Made by a program: the position numbers and the translations under genes | Assembly (NCBI GenBank): GCA_028293325.1 | Contig: JAQGPA010000179.1 | Location: 1-64,000 of the forward strand | DNA: 64,000 nt | Direction: 5' to 3' | Source: Pedosphaera sp. | Lineage (GTDB): Bacteria > Verrucomicrobiota > Verrucomicrobiia > Limisphaerales > Pedosphaeraceae | Part shown: positions 48,996-56,316 of the stretch, piece by piece | How the letters are laid out: every line of letters begins with the position of its first letter | How positions within the stretch are numbered: the stretch's first letter is position 1 | Notes under the pieces: model-generated | Seen by the model: only the letters and a program-made list of their open reading frames with translations | Told to the model about the DNA's origin: nothing | Database searches by the model: none

Positions 48996-49712
48996 TTACC
49001 CCCATTTTTCGACCAGCATCTGGGCTTTGGGGACACCGAGTTCGTTCATGACCAGATGTTGTGTGTTTTCCACAAGTTCATTGGGCCCGCAGGCATAGAA
49101 CACCGTATTCTGCGCCTCGCCAATGTGACTTTGGATCCAGGCAGCATCAATGCGCCCACAACGGCCAGTCCAAGGATCGCTGGGCGTCAGGCGGGTGCAG
49201 GTGACGTGAAATTTGAAGTTCGGATTCTCCTGTTCCAGTTGGCGGAATTCCGTGTTAAAAATAATATCGTTGGTGGTCCGCACGCTGTAGAGAATGGTAA
49301 TTTTCGTTTCCAGCTTGCGCCTGGTTGCCTCGCGGACGAAACCGCGGAAGGGCGTCACCCCCGAACCGCCAGCGATGCAGATCAAATGTTTGTTGTGTTC
49401 CAGGACAGGCAGGAACTTGCCTGCGGGCGGCAGCACACCGAGCCGATCTCCCACCTTGGCCCAATCCACAATGCGCGTGCCCATTTTGCCATCGCGTTTA
49501 ATCGTCACTTCATAACTTCCCTGGTCGAGCGCACACGAAGAAAGAGAGTACGCCCGTTTGTAGTTCGGCGTGTCAGGCCAGTAAACAGTGATGAACTGTC
49601 CTGTTTTAAAGTCGATATGATAGCCGTCCGGCCATTTCAAATTGATGGTTTTGGTGTCTGGCAGTTCCATTGTAACTGCATCAATTATCATCTCAGCAAC
49701 TATTTTTGCCAT
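48996..49712 (-). CDS. FAD-dependent ferredoxin-NADP reductase-like oxidoreductase
   Basis: A 238-residue FNR-fold protein. The FAD domain includes RAYSLSSCALDQGSYEVTIKR, the NAD(P) domain has CIAGGSGVTPFRGF, and the C-terminal region contains FYACGPNELV. There is no 2Fe-2S domain, so electrons probably pass to a separate partner. It belongs to the same class as the reductase components of oxygenases and diguanylate/benzoyl-CoA oxygenase reductases. The preferred acceptor is unknown. It heads a two-gene unit with the 83-aa protein. Confidence 0.88.
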   Translation of the reverse strand: MAKIVAEMIIDAVTMELPDTKTINLKWPDGYHIDFKTGQFITVYWPDTPNYKRAYSLSSCALDQGSYEVTIKRDGKMGTRIVDWAKVGDRLGVLPPAGKFLPVLEHNKHLICIAGGSGVTPFRGFVREATRRKLETKITILYSVRTTNDIIFNTEFRQLEQENPNFKFHVTCTRLTPSDPWTGRCGRIDAAWIQSHIGEAQNTVFYACGPNELVENTQHLVMNELGVPKAQMLVEKWG

Positions 49713-49962
49713 AATTTCCCCAAGGTCAGACTAAATATTAGTAAGGAAGTCTCAGAGCTGTAAAGCTTGCTCGAGAGAATCCGAAGAAGCGTCAGTTAGG
49801 GAGAGCTTCCAGCAGAGGCCTGACTTCCAACGCCAATAGTATACGGGAAAAGCCGCTCCAATGCCAGCAAGATTCTCGCTTTTTGAAATGCTAAATCGAA
49901 TTGGAACGCTTCGCGGGATTGCCGGCTTGTGGTGGTATCAGGGACTATGCTAGGTTTGATGA

Positions 49963-50925
49963 ATGTTGCCGACCCAGAAAGGATCGTTAAAGTTGTTCCG
50001 CTTCGCGGGGATCGATGTGTATTTACATTGGTCATGGTTCTTGTTGGCGGTGTATGGAATCAGTCTCCGACAGGGACAATATTCTTCGATGGTCTGGAAC
50101 GTTTATGAGTATCTGGCGTTATTTGCCATCGTATTGATGCATGAATTCGGGCACTCGTTGGCCTGTCGATCCGTGGGTGGACGTGCGGATCAGATCATTC
50201 TTTGGCCGCTGGGTGGCGTGGCGTATGTGGATCCGCCACAAAGACCAGGGCCGGTGCTTTGGAGCATTGTGGCGGGGCCGCTGGTAAATGTAATCCTCGT
50301 TCCGGTTCTAAGTGTTATGCTGCTGCTGAGCCGTTCCCTGGGCTGGCCAAGCATCATGCCGGATACGTATAAATTTATTTATTCCGTTTGGGGACTCAAC
50401 CTCGGTCTGCTGACTTTTAACATACTGCCCATCTTCCCGCTCGATGGCGGCCAGATTCTTCGCGCACTACTTTGGTTTCCATTGGGACGCGCACGCAGTT
50501 TGATAACCGCAAGCATCATCGGCTTTGTGGGATTGGCCGGATTAATCGCACTTGTCGCCTGGGACTGGTTCAGCGCTTCAAATACTTCCGAAGGAGGCAA
50601 ACAGACAAGTTTGACCTGGCCCATTATTCTTTGTGTTTTCGTCGTCATGAATTGCGGAAGAGGTCTGGTGGCGGGATTGGCGATGCTGCGCGCCGACAAC
50701 ATGCCGCGCCGCAGTGAATTTGCCTGTCCTGCCTGCAAGGCCGCGCCGCCGGTGGGCGCGTTTTGGGTATGCGGCAAATGTCAAAAGCCGTTTGATACTT
50801 TTGCAACGGGAGCACTCTGTCCGCAGTGTGGAATACAGTATCCAATCACGGGATGCCCCGATTGCCGGGTATCGAGCCCGATTGATCAGTGGGTTGTCGC
50901 CGCGCCGGTGCCACCCAAATTGTAA
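49963..50925 (+). CDS. site-2 protease (M50) family protein with C-terminal zinc ribbon
   Basis: A 320-residue polytopic metalloprotease with about six membrane segments. The zinc site HEFGH (near residue 62) and the second-site Asp of NILPIFPLDGGQ (near 155) are intact, and FRFAGIDVYLHWSWF is typical of the rhomboid-like M50B group. The last 60 residues hold four Cys-x2-Cys zinc-ribbon-like pairs (CPACK, CGKCQ, CPQCG, CPDCR), an added cytoplasmic domain. Membrane-cleaving S2P enzymes often control sigma factors. Two membrane-anchored sigma factors lie elsewhere in this window, but no direct link is shown. Confidence 0.88.
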   Translation: MLPTQKGSLKLFRFAGIDVYLHWSWFLLAVYGISLRQGQYSSMVWNVYEYLALFAIVLMHEFGHSLACRSVGGRADQIILWPLGGVAYVDPPQRPGPVLWSIVAGPLVNVILVPVLSVMLLLSRSLGWPSIMPDTYKFIYSVWGLNLGLLTFNILPIFPLDGGQILRALLWFPLGRARSLITASIIGFVGLAGLIALVAWDWFSASNTSEGGKQTSLTWPIILCVFVVMNCGRGLVAGLAMLRADNMPRRSEFACPACKAAPPVGAFWVCGKCQKPFDTFATGALCPQCGIQYPITGCPDCRVSSPIDQWVVAAPVPPKL

Positions 50926-50931
50926 TACAAT

Positions 50932-51753
50932 TCAACCCGCTTTGGGAACCGGGGCTTCCGGAATTTGCGCTGCTTTTTCCAGTCCCAGCCGCTTGAGCAA
51001 TTCCGACGCCAGCATTTCATAAGCGGCGGTGGCGACATTGTAAGGATCGTAATACATGATCGGTTTGCCAAAGCTGGGAGCTTCCGCCAGCTTGGTGGTA
51101 CGCGGGATCATGGTTTCAAAAACGAGTTCGCCAAAATGCTCGCGCACCTCGCTGACGACTTGTTGGGACAGCTTGGTGCGGCCATCATACATGGTCATTA
51201 CCACACCCACCAACTCCAGGCGTGGATTGACTCCATTATCGCGAAGCTGGCTTAAAATCCGGTTGACCATGGAAATTCCTTCCAACGCGTAATACTCGCA
51301 TTGCAATGGGACAACCAGGCCATCGGCAGCGGCGAAAGCATTCAGAGTGAGAACTCCCAGAGACGGAGGGCAATCCACCAGAACCAGATCAAAGCGCTGG
51401 GAATCCAAAACCGGTTGTAGAGCCATCGCGACCCGTTGAAGATGGTTTTCCGACCGGGCCAGTTCAATATCCGCACCGCATAAATCAACTTCACTGGGAA
51501 TGACTTCGAGACGCTCGAAGGCCGTGGGCAGGATTTTTTCCAACAGGGGGCCTTCGCCCAACAGCGGTCGGTAAGCACTGCCGCCTTCGGTTTTCTCCAA
51601 GCCGAGACCGCTGGTTGCATTCGCCTGCGGGTCGAGATCAAAGAGCAGCACCCGCTGCCCGACGGCTGCGGCACAGGCGGCTAGATTGACGGCCGTGGTG
51701 GTCTTTCCCACCCCGCCCTTCTGGTTGGCAACCGCGATGACTTTCGTTGGCAC
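50932..51753 (-). CDS. ParA/Soj family ATPase
   Basis: 273 residues with the deviant Walker A KGGVGKTT at the start (VIAVANQKGGVGKTTTAVNLA), DLDPQANATSGLG, and the ADGLVVPLQCEYYALEG helical motif with the Walker B-like VLVDCPPSLG. It closely resembles chromosome-partitioning Soj/ParA. No parB lies next to it, since its 3' neighbour is convergent and its 5' neighbour divergent. In the usual case ParA works with ParB and parS to separate origins. The window gives no parS search result that I can trust. Confidence 0.92.
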   Translation of the reverse strand: MPTKVIAVANQKGGVGKTTTAVNLAACAAAVGQRVLLFDLDPQANATSGLGLEKTEGGSAYRPLLGEGPLLEKILPTAFERLEVIPSEVDLCGADIELARSENHLQRVAMALQPVLDSQRFDLVLVDCPPSLGVLTLNAFAAADGLVVPLQCEYYALEGISMVNRILSQLRDNGVNPRLELVGVVMTMYDGRTKLSQQVVSEVREHFGELVFETMIPRTTKLAEAPSFGKPIMYYDPYNVATAAYEMLASELLKRLGLEKAAQIPEAPVPKAG

Positions 51754-51941
51754 TGAGCAGGTTTAATGAAACCCGCCCCGACATTCAAGGTTTTCGATGG
51801 GATTTCGGGGGCAAAGGGGCCGGAATGGTTTTATTAAGCGCCTGCGACATAGGAACATAATGGGGCGGAGGCAGGGTAAAACCGCATTTTAATGCAAGAG
51901 TTTTGCTGGATTTTATGCCGCTCACGACGCAAACTATAGGA

Positions 51942-52295
51942 ATGAAATTGATTCTCTCGACGCACAACGTAACTCTTACCAAGGCCATCGAGGACCATAT
52001 CCTGGTCCGGATCGACAAGTTGGAACATTTTGACCGTTTTGCCATCAATGCCCGTGTTTGTCTGGAGCATGATACGACCAAGGCCCCCGAACGGCAGTTT
52101 ACCTGCTCGATGCGACTTGCCGTGCCGGGCCCTGACTTGTTCGCGGAAGATTCTGAAGCCGATCTTTACGCCGCCATTGATTTGGTGACCAAGAAGATCG
52201 AACAACAGATCCGGAAGCGCCAGAGCAAGTACAAAGCCCGCAACCACACAGAAGCCTCCCGCACCAAACGCAGCCGCCAGGAAGCAGGAATTTGA
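51942..52295 (+). CDS. hpf: ribosome hibernation promoting factor (HPF/YfiA)
   Basis: 117 residues from ATG 51942; the longer frame adds 13 codons with no family match. The protein starts MKLILSTHNVTLTKAIEDHILVRIDKLEHF and has the beta-alpha-beta pattern of the N-terminal HPF domain, with RLAVPGPDLFAEDSEADLYAAIDLVTKKIEQQIRK. It lacks the long C-terminal domain of long HPF and is thus a short-form factor that caps 70S/100S ribosomes during starvation. It is followed by the amidohydrolase gene 48 bp on. Confidence 0.92.
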   Translation: MKLILSTHNVTLTKAIEDHILVRIDKLEHFDRFAINARVCLEHDTTKAPERQFTCSMRLAVPGPDLFAEDSEADLYAAIDLVTKKIEQQIRKRQSKYKARNHTEASRTKRSRQEAGI

Positions 52296-52343
52296 GCTGG
52301 TCGCGACTTAAGAATCAAGAATTGAGCAATCTTCCAAACGGCC

Positions 52344-53651
52344 ATGCCGCGCCAGGGTAAAATTAATTCCTCCGTGGCCGCCCATAAGTTATCCGTGTTG
52401 CTGCGCGCCCGCGTCGTTCTTCCCATATCGCGTCCTCCGATCGAAGACGGGGCAATTGCCATTAGCGGCAATCGCATCCTCGCAGTGGGAAAATGGAAAG
52501 ATCTTTCACGGCGTCGAAGCGGCCGCGTCGTTGAGCTTGGCGAAGTAATTTTATTGCCCGGGTTGGTAAATTCCCATTGCCATTTGGATTACACGGCCAT
52601 GGCCGGCCAGCTCGCGCCGGCAAAAAAATTCACCGACTGGCTAAAGCTCATCACCACGAGTAAAGGTGGCTGGACTTACTCGGATTTCGCGGAATCCTGG
52701 CTGGAGGGGGCGAACATGCTGGTGCGCACAGGAACAACAACTGTGGCCGACATTGAGATGGTGCCGGAGCTTTTGCCGGATGTCTGGACGTCCACCCCAT
52801 TGCGAGTGATGTCTTTTCTGGAAATGACCGGGATTAGGAGTGGACGGCCGCCAAAGGAAATAATCCGGGAAGCCCTGGAAAAGATAAAGTCCCTGCCCAA
52901 AGGGCATTGCCGGATGGGCCTTTCACCCCACGCTCCCTACTCCACCAAGCCCGAGTTATTGCGTCTGGCAGCGAACGCCAGCCGCCGACAGCGCCTGCTG
53001 GTGACTACCCACGTTGCTGAGTCGGAGCAGGAATTCGATATGTTCAATGACAGGCGCGGCGATATGTTCGACTGGCTCGCCCGCAATCAACGTGATATGT
53101 CTGACTGCGGAATTGGTACTCCGGTGCAGCATATGGAGCGGCAGGGCGCGCTAAACGAAAAACTGCTGGCCGTGCATGTGAACTATCTAGGGCCAGGCGA
53201 TGCCGCCCTGCTCGGCAGGCGAAAGGTCAATGTGGTGCATTGTCCCCGCAGTCATACTTATTTTCGCCACCAGCCATTTCCGCTGGCGCAGTTACTTTCC
53301 GCCCGCGTGAATATCTGCCTCGGCACGGACAGCCTGGCAAGCGTTTACAAGGCGCGGAAGCGATCCGTGGAGTTAAGCATGTTTGATGAAATGCGCGAAC
53401 TGGCCAGCCGTATGCCTTCGCTGCCTCCGGAAAAGATCCTGCAAATGGCGACGATCAATGGCGCGCGCGCCTTGGGCAGGACAGGAGAGATTGGCGAATT
53501 TTGCCGACAGGCTTTTGCGGACATGATAACGATTCCCTTAGCCGGGAAGCCGGTGGAAGCCTTTGAGGAAGTGGTTTATCATCGCGGTCAGGTCACCGCC
53601 AGCATGATCGACGGTCAATGGGTTGTGCCCCCGCCGGGACTTAATACGTGA
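52344..53651 (+). CDS. amidohydrolase family protein (ATZ/TRZ/SsnA type)
   Basis: A 435-residue metal-dependent hydrolase. The first metal motif HCHLDYTAM sits in LLPGLVNSHCHLDYT, with SPHAPYST, TTHVAESEQEFDMF, VHCPRSHTYFRHQPFPLAQLL, and LGTDSLAS with the metal Asp. These match the ATZ/TRZ/aminofutalosine-deaminase-like subgroup. The enzyme deaminates or hydrolyses a heterocycle. It stands between hpf and bioF in one operon and overlaps the short bridge to bioF; MqnX-like aminofutalosine deaminase is one possibility, but the substrate cannot be assigned. Confidence 0.9.
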   Translation: MPRQGKINSSVAAHKLSVLLRARVVLPISRPPIEDGAIAISGNRILAVGKWKDLSRRRSGRVVELGEVILLPGLVNSHCHLDYTAMAGQLAPAKKFTDWLKLITTSKGGWTYSDFAESWLEGANMLVRTGTTTVADIEMVPELLPDVWTSTPLRVMSFLEMTGIRSGRPPKEIIREALEKIKSLPKGHCRMGLSPHAPYSTKPELLRLAANASRRQRLLVTTHVAESEQEFDMFNDRRGDMFDWLARNQRDMSDCGIGTPVQHMERQGALNEKLLAVHVNYLGPGDAALLGRRKVNVVHCPRSHTYFRHQPFPLAQLLSARVNICLGTDSLASVYKARKRSVELSMFDEMRELASRMPSLPPEKILQMATINGARALGRTGEIGEFCRQAFADMITIPLAGKPVEAFEEVVYHRGQVTASMIDGQWVVPPPGLNT

Positions 53652-53686
53652 GTATTTCACTCCTGAAATCCATGAAGATGCTGTGA
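53648..53686 (+). promoter_or_regulatory. short translation bridge between amidohydrolase and bioF
   Basis: A 12-codon frame begins with a GTG that overlaps the amidohydrolase stop (GTGA) and ends in TGA overlapping the GTG start of bioF (GTGA). This could relay ribosomes from gene to gene. It is too short to call as a protein gene. Confidence 0.3.
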
Positions 53687-54882
53687 ACGAATTTACGTCC
53701 GAACTCAGTAAACGTCTCGACGATATTCGCCGGCAGGATCTGTATCGTGAATTGCGGCGCGTGGGGTCGGCTCAATCTTCCCACATCCAAATCGACGGCC
53801 AGCCTTTATTGAATTTTTCTTCCAATGATTATCTCGGCCTGGCCAACCATCCACTGTTGAAGGAGGCCGCGATAAAGGCGGTGGAACGTTTCGGTTCAGG
53901 TACGGGCGCTTCGCGTCTTATTTGCGGTTCGCTTGCTCCCCATCATGAATTGGAGAGAGCACTTGCGAGCTTCAAAAACACCGAAGCAGCTCTATCCTTC
54001 TCCTCCGGTTATGCGGCAGCGGTGGGGACGATCTGTGCACTGTCAGGCAAGGATGACATCATCGTAATCGACAAGCTGGTCCATGCCTGCGTGGTGGACG
54101 CCGCACGGCTCTCCGGGGCAAAGCTTCGGGTTTACGCTCATAATGATCTAAACGAACTGGAGGATATTTTGCGCTGGGCGAACACACGCGCTATCTCGCC
54201 GGAGCAATCCCGCCCACGCACATTAGTTGTTACGGAAAGCGTGTTTTCCATGGATGGAGACGTTGCGCCACTCGGCGAACTGGTTCAACTCAAGGAAAAA
54301 TATGGCGCGTGGTTGATGGTTGATGAGGCCCATGCGACCGGGTTGTTTGGTAAATACCGCCGGGGAGTCGCAGAAGAGTCTAATGTTGCCGGACAAATTG
54401 AGATTCAAATGGGGACGTTAGGCAAGGCAGTGGGCGCCGCCGGGGGGTATGTTTGCGGTCCGAAAGTTTTGATCGACTTTTTAATCAATCGAGCGCGCAC
54501 GTTTATTTTTTCCACAGCGCCGGTGACGGCAGCGGCGGCGGCGGCCCAAGCCGGCATCGAGATCATCCAGTCCACAGAAGGCCATTCAAGGTGTGACAAG
54601 TTATGGAGCAACATTGGGAAAGTGAAGGATGATTTGGGCAAGGCGGGCTGGCCGTTAGTGGCCGGACGCAGCGCAATTATTCCATTGATTCTTGGAGACG
54701 AGGCCCGTGCGATGGGAGCGGCAAAAGCGATGCGAGAACAGGGCATTTTTATTCCCGCCGTCCGCTTTCCAACGGTGGCACGCGGCGAGGCGAGATTGCG
54801 ACTCACACTGTCCGCGGCGCATACAGAAGTGGAATTAAACACGCTGTTGCGGACGCTGACCGGAATTATTTGCAATGCATAA
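53683..54882 (+). CDS. bioF: 8-amino-7-oxononanoate synthase (KAPA synthase)
   Basis: 399 residues from GTG 53683 (MNEFTSELSKRL), the usual family length. An open frame from 53623 would overlap the amidohydrolase gene by 29 bp. PLP-fold motifs are FSSNDYLGLANHP, GSGTGASRLICGSLAPHHELE, VVTESVFSMDGDVAPL, DEAHATGLFGKYRRG, and the PLP-Lys in MGTLGKAVGAAGGYV. It condenses pimeloyl-ACP/CoA with L-alanine in the biotin pathway. Its end overlaps the bioA start by 8 bp. bioB, bioD, bioC and bioH are not in this window. Confidence 0.95.
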   Translation: MNEFTSELSKRLDDIRRQDLYRELRRVGSAQSSHIQIDGQPLLNFSSNDYLGLANHPLLKEAAIKAVERFGSGTGASRLICGSLAPHHELERALASFKNTEAALSFSSGYAAAVGTICALSGKDDIIVIDKLVHACVVDAARLSGAKLRVYAHNDLNELEDILRWANTRAISPEQSRPRTLVVTESVFSMDGDVAPLGELVQLKEKYGAWLMVDEAHATGLFGKYRRGVAEESNVAGQIEIQMGTLGKAVGAAGGYVCGPKVLIDFLINRARTFIFSTAPVTAAAAAAQAGIEIIQSTEGHSRCDKLWSNIGKVKDDLGKAGWPLVAGRSAIIPLILGDEARAMGAAKAMREQGIFIPAVRFPTVARGEARLRLTLSAAHTEVELNTLLRTLTGIICNA

Positions 54883-56296
54883 GCTCGCCAAACTCGATCA
54901 AAAATATGTTTGGCATCCGTTCACACAGATGCGGGACTGGCTGAGGCGTGAGCCAATTGTTATCATTTCCGGCAAAGGAGCTGCTTTGCGAGATGCGCAT
55001 GGTAAGACCTATCTTGATGCCAATGCCTCCATCTGGACGAATCTGCATGGTCATGGTCACCCCAAGATCAATCGTGCGATTCAAAAGCAGCTCAAGAAAA
55101 TTGCTCATTCCTCGGCGCTGGGATTGGCCAATGAGCCGGCGTCATTACTGGCTGAAACATTGATTAAAACGTCGGTTTTGAACCGGACAACTGGAATAAG
55201 AAATCCAAAACTATCCAAGGTTTTCTTTTCGGATGATGGTTCCACGGCGATGGAAGTAGCGCTGAAGCTCGCCTACGTCCACGCTCAGCGCACCAAGCGC
55301 ACAACACACCCAAGGTTTCTTTCCCTGGAAGGCGCTTACCACGGGGATACGGTGGGAGCGGTTGGTCTGGGTCACATCGATTTGTTCCATAAGGCCTATG
55401 CCGGACTATTATTCAAGACTGACAAGGTGTTGGCTCCCTACTGTTACCGTTGCCCTTTTAATCGAGCCCGACCGGAACGCGCGGATGCCCGCGAGTATCG
55501 CAAATGCAATCATGAATGCATTGATCAGGTCGAAAAAAAGTTTGCGGCGCAGAAGCGAAAGGGAAATCCCTACGCCGCTTTCGTAGTCGAGCCGCTGATG
55601 CAAGGCGCGGCAGGGATGATTCCCCAACCGCACGGATGGCTCCGTAAGGTGGCGGAAATCGTTCGTGGCAATGGGGCGCAATTGATTGCGGACGAAGTCA
55701 TGACTGGATTCGGCAGGACTGGTGTTACTCAGGCCGGAAGCCTCTTTGCGTGCCATCAGGAGGGAGTGCAGCCTGATTTTCTTGTGGTGGCGAAAGGGCT
55801 GACCGGTGGCTATTTGCCCATGGCGGCAACCTTAACAACACAAAAGGTCTTTGATGCGTTTCTCGGGGATTATTCCGAATTCAAAACTTTTTTTCACGGG
55901 CATAGTTTTACGGGCAATCAATTGGGCGCCGCCGCCGCCGGGGCCAGCATGGGGATTCTGGCTGAAGCGTCGTCCATTCGCGGGCGGCAGCGATTGCAGC
56001 AGGATATCGCAGAAGGGTTGCAATCGCTCTGGACGCTGCCTCAGGTCGGGGATATTCGACAGGTTGGGTTGGTGACGGGAATCGAGCTCGTCCGCAATTG
56101 GAAAACGCGCGCGCCGTTTGCGCTGCGCGAAAAGGCTGGGATCCGTGTATGCGAAGCGATGGCCCGCCGGGGAGTGCTAACGCGCCCCATCGGCAACGTG
56201 ATCGTGATAATGCCACCGTACTGCACGACCCAGCAACAAGCTGGAAACATTTTTGCGGCGCTCAACAAATCAATTCGTGAAGCTTTGGGTGAGTAA
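54875..56296 (+). CDS. bioA: adenosylmethionine-8-amino-7-oxononanoate aminotransferase
   Basis: A 473-residue class III aminotransferase. The N-terminus YVWHPFTQMRDW is diagnostic of BioA. HSSALGLANEPASLLAE, FSDDGSTAMEVALKLAY, the catalytic ADEVMTGFGRTG and the PLP-Lys in VVAKGLTGGYLPMA follow. An insertion near 188-215 holds CYRC and CNHEC, a four-Cys set seen in some BioA homologues that could bind metal. It makes diaminopelargonic acid using SAM as amino donor. It is the last gene of the bio operon and is convergent with the hybrid kinase. Confidence 0.96.
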   Translation: MHKLAKLDQKYVWHPFTQMRDWLRREPIVIISGKGAALRDAHGKTYLDANASIWTNLHGHGHPKINRAIQKQLKKIAHSSALGLANEPASLLAETLIKTSVLNRTTGIRNPKLSKVFFSDDGSTAMEVALKLAYVHAQRTKRTTHPRFLSLEGAYHGDTVGAVGLGHIDLFHKAYAGLLFKTDKVLAPYCYRCPFNRARPERADAREYRKCNHECIDQVEKKFAAQKRKGNPYAAFVVEPLMQGAAGMIPQPHGWLRKVAEIVRGNGAQLIADEVMTGFGRTGVTQAGSLFACHQEGVQPDFLVVAKGLTGGYLPMAATLTTQKVFDAFLGDYSEFKTFFHGHSFTGNQLGAAAAGASMGILAEASSIRGRQRLQQDIAEGLQSLWTLPQVGDIRQVGLVTGIELVRNWKTRAPFALREKAGIRVCEAMARRGVLTRPIGNVIVIMPPYCTTQQQAGNIFAALNKSIREALGE

Positions 56297-56316
56297 GCCG
56301 GCTTTTCGCCCTGGTT

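Noticed and set aside
51942-56296. BirA operator before the biotin genes
   Set aside because: I found no palindrome of BirA-box type before hpf, the amidohydrolase or bioF. The regulation of the operon stays open.
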